The notes under the pieces are model-generated. The model saw nothing but the letters and a program-made list of their open reading frames with translations. It was not told the DNA's origin and made no database searches. This document shows positions 8,340 through 16,120 of a stretch of DNA of 16,503 bases, piece by piece. Location: contig JADDMT010000291.1 in NCBI GenBank assembly GCA_021401465.1, positions 1 to 16,503 on the forward strand. The letters run 5' to 3'. Made by a program: the position numbers and the translations under genes. The first letter of the stretch is position 1; the number at the start of each line of letters is the position of its first letter. This DNA is from Teratosphaeria epicoccoides. Taxonomy: Eukaryota > Ascomycota > Dothideomycetes > Mycosphaerellales > Teratosphaeriaceae.

Positions 8340-8781
8340 TGTTAGAAGGGTAGGTGCTAATAGCAGGACAGGGATTAGGTGTTAGACTCGCAGAGTAGTA
8401 AAGAATATCGACAAAGGCAATTAACCTTGTAACTAACTATCTCCCTTAGAGGAGAAGATTAAATTAAGCATGAAGCTCCTAACTGCCTGTCCTGAAGCCA
8501 TCCCTATATACTAGAGAGACAGGGCAGCTCTGTCGGATCTGTTAATAGACCTGTTAGACCTATGTCTGTAGATCTATAGAATAACCCTATAGATCCTAGG
8601 GTCTATTCTCCTATAACAGATCCTTTCTCCTATGTAGGCCTATAGATCTGTAGACTAACCCTATAGATCTAGGTATCTGTCCTCACGTGACAGATCCTTT
8701 CTCCTATGACTATGCTATAACTCATAGCACTTTAGGACACTTATGACCCTATAACTTAGGGTACTCCTAACACTCATGACA
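8340..8781 (-). repeat. 5' LTR of element B (442 bp)
   Basis: A direct repeat of 1856-2297. Its ends are TGTTAGAAGG (decayed from TGTCAGAAGG) and ACTCATGACA. U3 hairpins lie at about 8545-8695 and TATATA at 8510-8505 on the minus strand. It would drive gag-pol transcription leftwards. Confidence 0.9.
8505..8510 (-). promoter_or_regulatory. TATA box of element B promoter
   Basis: TATATA in the 5' LTR is followed 22 nt downstream by GTTAGGAGCTTC, the likely transcript start and partner of the proposed self-priming site. Confidence 0.55.
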
Positions 8782-8786
8782 TCTAG
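8782..8786. repeat. Target site duplication TCTAG, right
   Basis: Matches TCTAG at 1851-1855 and lies directly outside the TGACA end of element B. Confidence 0.85.
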
Positions 8787-8810
8787 GTCTAGGGTCGGAT
8801 TAGTTAACAT
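8782..8810 (-). pseudogene. N-terminal start of the ORF interrupted by element B
   Basis: The minus strand begins ATG TTA ACT AAT CCG (8810 downward) and reads 29 nt to the target duplication. With the element and one TCTAG removed, the next base is 1850 and the codon phase continues into the open frame of 936-1850 (the join reads LDLELAIS). An in-frame ATG nine codons before the insertion point makes this the likely start of that gene, so the retrotransposon landed close to the 5' end of the coding region. Confidence 0.5.
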
Positions 8811-8950
8811 AGTAGGTTTAGAATCTACTAGCGCGCTAGTACATAGTCTTGTTATACAAGCATACAATGTGATATAGATGTATATGCTATATAATATAGA
8901 AAATATCTCGTAGTGTAACAGAGTAATCTAACCTTTTAGTAGGTACAAGA

Positions 8951-8986
8951 TAGCGCTGCTTTCTGCTTATTGCAGAGGTAGCGCTA
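8951..8986. repeat. Hairpin: TAGCGCT/AGCGCTA with inner TCTGC/GCAGA
   Basis: A 7-bp outer stem (8951-8957 with 8980-8986) encloses a 5-bp TCTGC/GCAGA stem with loop TTATT. This nested arrangement could fold as one extended hairpin in RNA or single-stranded DNA. Confidence 0.6.
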
Positions 8987-9066
8987 AGGGTGCTTATAAC
9001 CCCCGACGCTCCTTAATTAGGGAAAGCATGTCCGAGCCTAACCCCGCAGGGGTACCGTAGGGTCAG

Positions 9067-9089
9067 CGACGTAGGGGCGTCCTACGTCG
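9067..9089. repeat. Perfect hairpin, 9-bp stem
   Basis: CGACGTAGG (9067-9075) pairs with CCTACGTCG (9081-9089) around loop GGCGT. The stem contains no mismatches. Confidence 0.65.
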
Positions 9090-9183
9090 ACAACTAATCC
9101 CTCTTAGACGACATACAAGCTAACGTATGTACGAAGGACCCCCTTGCTATATGTAGCAGGGTTACTACATGCTAAGGGTAGGC

Positions 9184-9206
9184 ATTAGAACCTATGCGGT
9201 TCTAAT
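9184..9206. repeat. Perfect hairpin, 9-bp stem
   Basis: ATTAGAACC (9184-9192) pairs with GGTTCTAAT (9198-9206) around loop TATGC. It has the same 9-5-9 geometry as the hairpin at 9067-9089. Confidence 0.65.
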
Positions 9207-9865
9207 AGCCCCCTAGTATTAACCGTATTACTGCCCCTCCTCCTATGAGGATGTCCCTAGCCTTACTAAGTAATGCACGCGGAACGTATAGGGTACAGGA
9301 TGTAGCACGCTTATACCGCGTAAGGGTAAATAGGTAGATAGCCTACGTAACATGTGTCATGCGTATACCTTAACACCTTCGTAGTAAGTACAGGGCAGAG
9401 GCTGCTAACTTAGGCGGGTTTTAACCCGTTACATGTTAGGCGGCTTCGTAATACCTTCGCTTTACATGCAGATCAAGATATCAGGACACTATGAGCACGT
9501 ACTTCAGTTAATCCTTGAAATTATGGGGCGAGCATGTGCGCCGGCCTCGCTAAGTAGCTTAGCTGTCCCTATTTAGTCGTGACTGTAAAGAACGTGTCGC
9601 AGAACCTTAGGGTAGTAGGAAAGTACGCGGACGCTCTACACGCGCTACTCGAAACAGCAGGAGCGTACTCCTAGCGCGGGCCTCGCCACATTTTCATGCT
9701 AGTAGGCTAGCATAAGTACGGTTAGCATACATGCGTAATAGCCGCGTTATCCGTTATTACATTATTCGGTCCCCTTGTAAGTTAACTAAAGGCAGGTACT
9801 CTGCGCATGTAGTTCAAGTTACTAGCTTAACGGTTGCGGTAGGCAACAGGGGGGCTGTTAGAGGG

Positions 9866-9873
9866 TATAAAAA
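9866..9873 (+). promoter_or_regulatory. TATA-like box upstream of element C
   Basis: TATAAAAA after GAGGG lies about 210 nt before gag. One of two TATA-type sequences in the presumed 5' LTR of element C. Confidence 0.35.
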
Positions 9874-9966
9874 CCTCGTCGCTTTCCTAAACTTCCTGTT
9901 CTGTGAAGGGCGAAGCCCTGAGTCTTGGCACAGGCTAGGGCCTATGCGACCCCTGACGAAGCCGGC

Positions 9967-9974
9967 TATAAAAG
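9967..9974 (+). promoter_or_regulatory. TATA box, probable promoter of element C
   Basis: TATAAAAG in GGCTATAAAAGACC lies about 110 nt before the gag ATG on the coding strand. Its match to a consensus TATA box and its position make it a better candidate than the box at 9866. Confidence 0.45.
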
Positions 9975-10084
9975 ACCGGACAGCTGGCAGATAGTCCTTC
10001 TCTCCCCATCGTACTTGTTAAATACCACATGAACCCCTGTGTATACGCTGTTTACCCGTGACATTAAGTACGATCAATTTCACC

Positions 10085-11290
10085 ATGGATAGGCCGTCCC
10101 CCAGCCAATTAACCCCGGTGTCCGAAGGATCCACGAACGAGGAAGCGTTAGCAGAAATGCGCCATGTCGTCGAGGGAATGCACACCTAGCAACAGCAAAT
10201 TATGGCCGAGCTGACAGCCACGAGGGCCGCGTTAAATGAATCGGAGTCCTAACAGCGACAGAACCTAGGCGTCCTGTCGGAGGAGCTACTGAAGACCCTC
10301 GCGGACGCGCTAGCCGTAGCAACGCGTGCGAACTCCGTCGTAGAACCGACGGTACCCCGAGAATGGAGGCTACTAACATAGGACGGAAAAGCCGAATCGT
10401 TCAGGGATTACCTGCTCCGTATTAGGAGTTCGTTCAGGGCGCGCTCTAGGGTAAAACCCCCGATAGGCGCGGATTATTACTAGAACACGATCTACGACAC
10501 CCTCCCCGCTCGCCAGCGCGCCTGGATGCGCCATTTCTGGGAGAAAGGAGGCCCGGACAGAGCGAAGGACCCCGAAGCTTTCCTCACGTAACTCGAGGCC
10601 GTGTTCGCGGACAGTAACGAGACGGCGAGAGCTCTGGAACAGCTCACGAACCTCCGACACGCGGCAGGCTAACCATGGCACGAGCACCAGCTAGAATTCG
10701 ACGAACTCCTGCTGTCCGCAGGAGGGGACTAGTAGACGGATGACGCGAAGATCGGATACCTCAAGAATTCGTTTTCGAACCCCGCCAGGATGTACACGGC
10801 GAACGTGAGAGACAAGGGGGACTACTACGCGTTTGCGGAGGAGGTCGAAAGGGTCATGACAAACTCCGAGGCAACCGACTAGTTCAAGGCGGCCCATAGG
10901 AGGTAGTTAAGAGACAAGAACAAGGACTCCGAAGGTATTCCTACGGCTGCTGTGCAAGTGCCTAACCCCGGAGTCGGATCCCGAATAGACGCGGATAGGG
11001 ATACGGTCATGGCACCGACTCGTACCGCAGGAGACCGATATGACGGCAAAGGACCCCGACAAAACAACGGGGGGAAACGACGCGCCAGATGGGTAGACGC
11101 TACGGAGAGAGAGAAACGCTAGGAGAATAACCTGTGCTACTACTGCGGAGCGTCCGGACACTAAGTCAAGGGGTGTCCCTACGCCTCGGCTACACCCCTA
11201 GCCCGGATCAATACGACTAGAGTGTCGCCATCGCTAGAGGACGATGGAATGGCAGAGGAACCTAGGAGGAACAACTCGGGAAAAGATTGA
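10085..11290 (+). pseudogene. gag: gag of element C
   Basis: A 401-residue frame begins at an ATG in near-ideal Kozak context (TTCACCATGGAT) and ends at TGA 11288-11290. The N-terminal third is Glu/Ala/Gln-rich and probably coiled coil. Middle segments such as PREWRLLT, FRDYLLRIRSSF, YDTLPARQRAWMRHFW and LEAVFADSNETARA resemble gypsy capsid regions. A zinc knuckle CYYCGASGHxVKGC lies at 11135-11176 (CX2CX4HX4C) with one TAA inside it at a decayed Gln site. All internal stops are TAG or TAA; the terminal TGA is not a simple CpA-RIP product of Gln or Trp and is most likely the true stop. It sits in a frameshift signal leading into pol. The stops make it non-functional as it stands. Confidence 0.88.
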
Positions 11291-11317
11291 CTCCCGCTCG
11301 GAGTCAGGAAGCGGGAG
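11278..11317 (+). promoter_or_regulatory. -1 ribosomal frameshift signal between gag and pol
   Basis: In the gag frame the codons are TCG GGA AAA GAT TGA, so G GGA AAA (11278-11284) is an X XXY YYZ slippery heptamer in the correct phase. The gag stop TGA follows one codon later. Six nt after the heptamer begins a perfect GC-rich 8-bp stem, CTCCCGCT (11291-11298) with AGCGGGAG (11310-11317), loop of 11 nt. Slippage by -1 enters exactly the frame used by protease and all later pol domains. I saw no convincing pseudoknot partner for the loop. Confidence 0.8.
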
Positions 11318-14300
11318 TAACGGAGACATTAGCAGAAGGATAGGAGAGAGTTAAGGGATCCATGGACGGGAACCTGATCTATACTGATGTAGTCCTAGCA
11401 AATAATACCGGGACATCAGCTCTCATCGATGAAGGGTGCTAATGCTACGCTGCAATTAACGGAGACCTAGCAAAAGGTCTCGGCTTGAGCTTAATAAGCA
11501 AGGAGTCACGCATAGCGAGGGGCGCAACAGCGTCGATGCGAGACTCCGCGGTAGAAGGAGTAGTCGCCTTCCAGATGGAAATCGAGGGGTTCTAGCAACT
11601 AGTGTACGCATACGTAGTAAAGGATCTAGCCTTCCCCCTGATACTAGGGAACCCCTAGAAGGCTCACAATAAAGTGCGGACCGCGCCAGAAAGGCGTCGG
11701 TATTAGCATGGAAGAGCGGGACAGTAGATAAACGAAGGACGGAACTACCGAGAATACGAGGACCGCGGGAACTTTACCCGGGTATGCGCGACCGCGACAG
11801 CGGATGTCGCGGAGGCCTTAAAGGCAAAGGAATATCCGACGCTAGACGAGTTGAAGAAGGCGTTACCTCCGGAGCTTCAGCACATGGCTCCGCTGTTCTG
11901 CCGCCAGGAAGCGGAAAAATTAGCGCCACACCGCCCTGGCATCGACCACCGCATCGAACTCCGCGAAGAACTAGACGGATCCTAGCCGGCTCTGCCGTGG
12001 GGGCCCCTGTACGGCATGTCGAAGGAGGAACTACTGGTTTTAAGGAAGTCCTTAGACGAACTGTTAGGGAAGGGATTCATTCGGCCTACTAACTCAGAGG
12101 CTGCGGCTCCCGTGCTCTTTGTCCGGAAGCCGGGGGGAGGGCTCCGGTTCTGCTGCGATTACCGCGCCCTTAACGCGATCACAAAGCAAGATAGGTACCC
12201 CCTCCCGTTGATACCGGAGACCTTGAGGAACCTCACGGGCGCCCGGTGGCTCACTAAGGTAGATGTAGTGTCGGCCTTCTACTAAATCCGTATGGCAAAA
12301 GGCCATGAGTACAAGACAGCCTTTCGCACGAGGTTCGGTTCATTTGAATGGCTAGTGTGTCCGTTCGGTTTATCCGGGGCTCCGGCAACGTTCTAACGAT
12401 ATATTAACATACTGCTACGCGAGGAATTAGACGACTGCGCCTCCGCGTACATGGACGACGTCATCATATACAGTGGCGGTTCGCGAGAAGACCATTTCGC
12501 TAAAGTAACGCGAGTACTCCGGAAGCTCTAGGACGGGGGCCTCTACCTTGACCCTAGGAAGAGCGAGTTCGCCAAAAAGGATATCAAGTACCTAGGGTTC
12601 ATAATACACGCCAACAGAAAAGGCGTGGGGACCGAGCTAGAAAAGGTAGAGGCCGTGCGTAACTAGGAGCGACTAAAAACACAAAAGGAAGTCCGTAGAT
12701 TCCTCGGCTTCGCTAACTACTACAGGATGTTCATCCCGAACTACTCGAAGACGGCCGGGCCCTTGACGGCGCTTACAGGGAAGGGCAGACCGTTCTCCTG
12801 GGGGGAACTCGAGGAGTCCGCGTTTAGAATGCTGAAAGCGAAGTTCTGTTTGGCGCTAGTCCTTTCTCAATGGAACCCGGAGCTGCCGACCTTTTTAGAG
12901 ACCGACTGCAGCGGGTTTGCGTTAGGGGCGGCTCTCCTGCAAGAAAACAACGGAGTCCGGAGACTAGTAGGCTTCTTCTCGCAGAAACTCAACAAGGCGG
13001 AGATTAATTACGACATCCATGACAAAGAGATGCTAGCCGTGATATCTAGTCTGAAGTTCTGGGGCCCCGAGCTGAAGTCGTGTAGGCCCTTCACTATTCT
13101 CACGGACCACAAAAACCTGGAGTACTTCATGGTCAAGCGACAGCTGTCCGAGCGGCAGATACGGTGGTACGAAACCCTCGCGCAATTCCAGTTTTCCCTG
13201 GTATATCGCCCGGGCGCCGAAGGAGTAGTCCCGGACGCGCTGTCGAGACGAGAACAGGACACGCTAGGAGCGGAAGATAAGGAATCACGGTTTAGGAGGT
13301 TTTTGGACCTGGAAGTCGTGGAGAGTTAGCCGGACCCCGTAGATGAGAGCAGGGACGTCGTACCGATTACCCCGATCGGCCTGTTACCTACTACCGTAGA
13401 GAACGAACAGCAATTCGCTAACTCCGTAACCTCTAACCAGGAGCCTATGGGGCCGTTCTAGGACAGCACCCTTAATGACCTATGGACAGCCACAGTAGAG
13501 AAAGACGAGCTGTACTCGACAGTGTTGAAAGCAGTAAAGAGCGGCTCCTAGGCGCTACTAGCCGGAGCGAGGCTGAAACTACAAGCGGGGGACTACAAGA
13601 TCGACAAGAGGGGCTTCCTGCGATACCGCGACAAACTATGGGTCCTAGGAGCAAACGACAGTCAGCCCGGGGGCGAGACCCCGGACTCTAACGACGAAAG
13701 TAACGACATGCTTAGGACGAAGCTCATTTAGTCTGTGCACGACGCTGCGGTATACGGGCACCTAGGACGGGACGCCACGACGATGATCCTAGGGCGCGAC
13801 TTCTACTAGCCGTTACTGTCTAAGCATGTCCGGCGGTTCCTGAGGAACTGCGACCACTGCGGTCGCAACAAAGTGTAGAGAGAGCACAAGCACGGACTAC
13901 TGAAGCTATTACCGGTTCCTGACAGATTCTTCCAGGAGATCTCCATAGACTTCATGACAGACTTGCCTGACTCCGAGGGATGTCGATACCTATAGGTTAT
14001 CAAGGATCGCCTATGCAAGTACGTGGTTTTGCAGGCAATGCCTAGCATGAAAGCCGAGGAGTACGCGGAGAAGTTCATGGATTGCTAGGCCCGGTACCAT
14101 GGAATGCCGACGGCTATTACGAGCGACCGGGGCACTAACTAGACTAGCACCTTCTAGACGACCTTCTGCAAAGGAATGGGCGTGTCCTAGCGGTTAAGCT
14201 CCGCGTACTACCCACAAACAGACAGAGGCCCTAAACGCCTAAACCAAGAAGTACAAGCGTACCTCCGGAACTATATTAACCATGAGCAATCCGACTAGAA

Positions 14301-15135
14301 GCGATGGCTCCCCGTGGCTTAACTAGCGCTAAACGGGAGGTATCATTCGGGAATTAGCATGAGCCCCTTCTTCGCCACCTATAGCTACGAAGCACAGGGC
14401 CCCGTACCTTTAACCGAGGACCCCGTAGGGCCTAGCCCGTTGAAGGCAGCCGAGAGGGCAAAGACGTTCGTGGGAAAGATTCGGGACATAACGGGAATCT
14501 GCTAAGCAACAATGGCGGCTTCCGCGCAGGAACAGGAGGAGTCCGCTAATAAACGCCAGAACCCCGCCCTAATTTATAAAGTCGGTGACAAGGTCTGGCT
14601 GGATCTACGGAACTACACCACAGAGAGACCTAAGAAAAGCTTGGACGCTAAGCATGCGAAGTACACGGTGGCTAAGGTGTTATCACTAGTCTCCATCCGC
14701 TTGACTAGGCTCCCGAACAACATACACCTAGTGTTCTATACCGACCTGCTAAGACTAGCGGGCAAGGACCCTATGCCTAGGCAGGAGAACGACGACGAAC
14801 AGCCGGACCCCCTTCTGTTTAAGTCGCACGAAGAGTGGTTAGTAGAAGAGATACTCTGCGCGAGGGACAAGAGAAGGGGGAGAGGACGCGAGGTCCTAGT
14901 GAAATAGTCAGGGTACCATAAACCCACATGGGAGCCCCTAGAAAACCTAATAGACACCGAAGCAATAGACCGCTTCGAGCGGGCTTAGGGAAGCGCGGAG
15001 AACAACGACGGCCCTAGAGAGAGGTAGGACAAGAAGAAAAAGGAAGCGAGATGCAGGACCTAACAAAGGGAGTCTGGCATTCGTAACGAGGAGTACAGGC
15101 GTTTGGGAAAGGACAAAGTTAGAGAAAAAAATTGA
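11284..15135 (+). pseudogene. pol: pol of element C: protease, RT, RNase H, integrase, chromodomain
   Basis: One frame (-1 to gag) of 1284 codons ends at TGA 15133-15135, with TAG/TAA scattered inside. Domains: protease around 11428 (ALIDEGC, Glu where Ser/Thr is usual; ILGNP near 11640); RT 12016-12720 with LFVRKPGGGLRFCCDYRALN, an intact YMDD at 12448-12459 and YLGF; RNase H 12727-13250 (ETDCSGFALGAAL, DKEMLAV, TDHKNLEYF, PDALSRR); integrase zinc-binding HX7H (VHDAAVYGHLG) with CDHC near 13850; catalytic Asp at 13948 and 14125, but Lys AAA at 14233 where the D35E Glu belongs; a GDKVWL/HLVFYTDLL C-terminal region; chromodomain 14830-14990 (EEWLVEEIL, one Trp now TAG, TWEPLENL). The stretch 12727-13329 is fully open (200 codons). 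Expressed by frameshifting at 11278; ATG 11362 is a possible internal start. Confidence 0.92.
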
Positions 15136-16120
15136 CATTAGGTAGCTATTTATACAACAAAAGAAAGAAAAGAAGAAAAACCCCCCTGGCCGCAGGCCCC
15201 CGTGCCGAGGATAGAGGACCCTAGCGACAATCAGGCGGGATTGTCACCAGGGGCCTCACTGGCGGGGCCAGCCCCCCCGTCGCCCGAGGGGCCCTCGCCA
15301 GACCCCCTAGACTCGCCGACCAGGCTGCCGTCGGAGTCCCCGGCCTCTTAGTCGGAGCCCCGGGCAGCAGCGCCGGACTGACGGCGACGAGGGCTCTCGC
15401 CCTCACTAGCAACGTTCTCCTGCCGCCTACCTAGGGTAAGCGCTAGTAGAACGCCCCCGGACCTTCCGAACTGTTAGCGCGTAGAAACACACGGAGTACG
15501 GGATGAACTCGCAGGAGGCCCTGCTAGGCGATAGCGGCACCCACGGTCCCCATGACCTCCTGGGCCACGACGCTGCTTGAGGTTAGCGGCGGAATCCTGG
15601 AGGACACCGATAGAACATACCCGGACAGCAGACCCGCCGACTGCAAAGGCCCTAAGGCCTGCCAGGCCTTGAGGACCTTCGCCAGGTCGTTATGCGCGGC
15701 GGCGCTGCCGCGATGTTAGCCGTGCAAAACCTCCCGGGGAACGGCTCATACCTGTCGGCGTCCTGGGAACGGGTCTAGGAGGCGTAGGAGACGTGGGCGA
15801 GGGCGGGGCTAGCCGAGTTAGCGGAGCATTTTGCGCGGACACCGAGCAACGCGTACAGGGCTTTGCAGTTTAGGCGCTTGCTAGCGCAGCGCCGGCAGGC
15901 GCGGGCTCGGGTAGACTAGGCAGATTCATTAGCTGAAGCCGGGCACAACGACGAGGACTCCTGAACATACCGATTAGGGGACGCAATCTACGCCCTAGAG
16001 GGCGCAGTCGACGTAGTAGATAGTAGGGGCCATCTAGTTCTAGTCAGTATCGCCCGGAATCCCGGAGAAAAGGCCAGAGGGTAGGAGAAAGAAGAGGGGG
16101 GGGCTTACGGTTTTAAGTGA
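15136..16120 (+). other. GC-rich 3' region of element C with a possible extra ORF
   Basis: Between the pol stop and the polypurine-like tract lie about 950 bp, over 65 percent GC in the first part. Several frames look open because of composition. On the + strand a Pro/Ser-rich frame covers about 15181-15370 (LDSPTRLPSESPAS). The most protein-like segment is a frame from about 15656 to TGA 16118-16120, with Ala/Leu/Arg-rich helix (AGLAELAEHFARTPSNAYRA, then FRRLLAQRR) and a DAIYALEGAVDVVDSRGHLV tail, interrupted by TAG codons and a TGA at 15962-15964. On the minus strand a Cys-rich piece (ARACRRCASKRLNCKAL, about 15910-15860) recalls the antisense Cys ORF of elements A and B but lacks its second half in frame. 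I cannot decide which strand was coding. Confidence 0.35.
16083..16103 (+). other. Polypurine-tract-like run of element C
   Basis: About 20 nt of nearly pure purines (AGGAGAAAGAAGAGGGGG, then more G) follow the 3' region, where the plus-strand primer of element C should be. The next bases, CTTACGG, do not start with the TG expected for an LTR, so the assignment is tentative. Confidence 0.4.

Larger units (their letters stand above)
1856..8781 (-). mobile_element. Element B: complete RIP-decayed Ty3/gypsy chromovirus (6926 bp)
   Basis: Both LTRs are 442 bp with TGTCA/TGACA ends (first base pair decayed to TGTTA at 8340), flanked by TCTAG duplications. In transcription order (minus strand): 5' LTR 8781-8340, primer site 8338-8321, gag from 8280, pol to 2992, opposite-strand accessory ORF 2997-2377, polypurine tract 2310-2298, 3' LTR 2297-1856. 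Domain order protease, RT, RNase H, integrase, chromodomain places it in the chromovirus branch of Metaviridae-type retrotransposons. The two LTRs differ at roughly 25 positions by eye, mostly transitions, so age cannot be read from LTR divergence without correcting for RIP. Confidence 0.93.
8811..10084. other. Non-coding stretch with hairpins, upstream of element C gag
   Basis: No protein frame here can be supported. The left part (8950-9210) contains several perfect short hairpins, listed separately, and more inverted repeats follow, such as CCCCGCAGGGG near 9042 and CGGGTTTTAACCCG near 9416. The right part (about 9700-10084) should hold the 5' LTR and leader of element C and has two TATA-like boxes, but no second LTR copy exists in the window, so LTR ends and primer site cannot be placed. 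An 87-codon frame at 9731-9994 overlaps the promoter-like region and shows no recognisable protein. Confidence 0.5.
10085..16103 (+). mobile_element. Element C: Ty3/gypsy chromovirus, coding body (LTRs not resolved)
   Basis: gag, pol (protease, RT, RNase H, integrase, chromodomain) and a polypurine-like tract occur in order on the + strand. The sequence is more GC-rich and has fewer in-frame stops than elements A and B, and its proteins are clearly of another chromovirus family. No sequence after the tract at about 16083-16103 repeats the region before gag, so the 3' LTR lies outside the window or the element is truncated. RIP marks (TAG/TAA at Gln and Trp sites) are present throughout. Confidence 0.9.

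Noticed and set aside
9731..9994. 87-codon open frame on the + strand
   Set aside because: It overlaps the promoter-like TATA region before gag, has no recognisable domain, and its length is unremarkable.
8868..10029. Candidate 5' LTR of element C with TGTGATA...TACCACA ends
   Set aside because: The ends are imperfect, there is no second copy, and neither a target duplication nor a convincing primer site could be checked in the window.
10373..11161. Four minus-strand frames opposite gag of element C
   Set aside because: They lie antisense to a well-supported gag and are open mainly because RIP stops fall on the sense strand.
13806..14078. Minus-strand frame opposite the integrase core
   Set aside because: It is a shadow of the integrase region, whose HX7H, CX2C and catalytic Asp motifs are on the + strand.
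10085..15135. Alternative genetic code with TAA/TAG read as glutamine, since TGA ends gag and pol
   Set aside because: Stops also replace invariant Trp residues and a TGG/TAG pair exists between two copies of the same ORF, which CpA-directed RIP explains and a Gln code does not.
15221..15412. Minus-strand 63-codon frame in the GC-rich segment
   Set aside because: Open by composition; Arg/Ala/Pro-rich with no motif, and all frames look open here.
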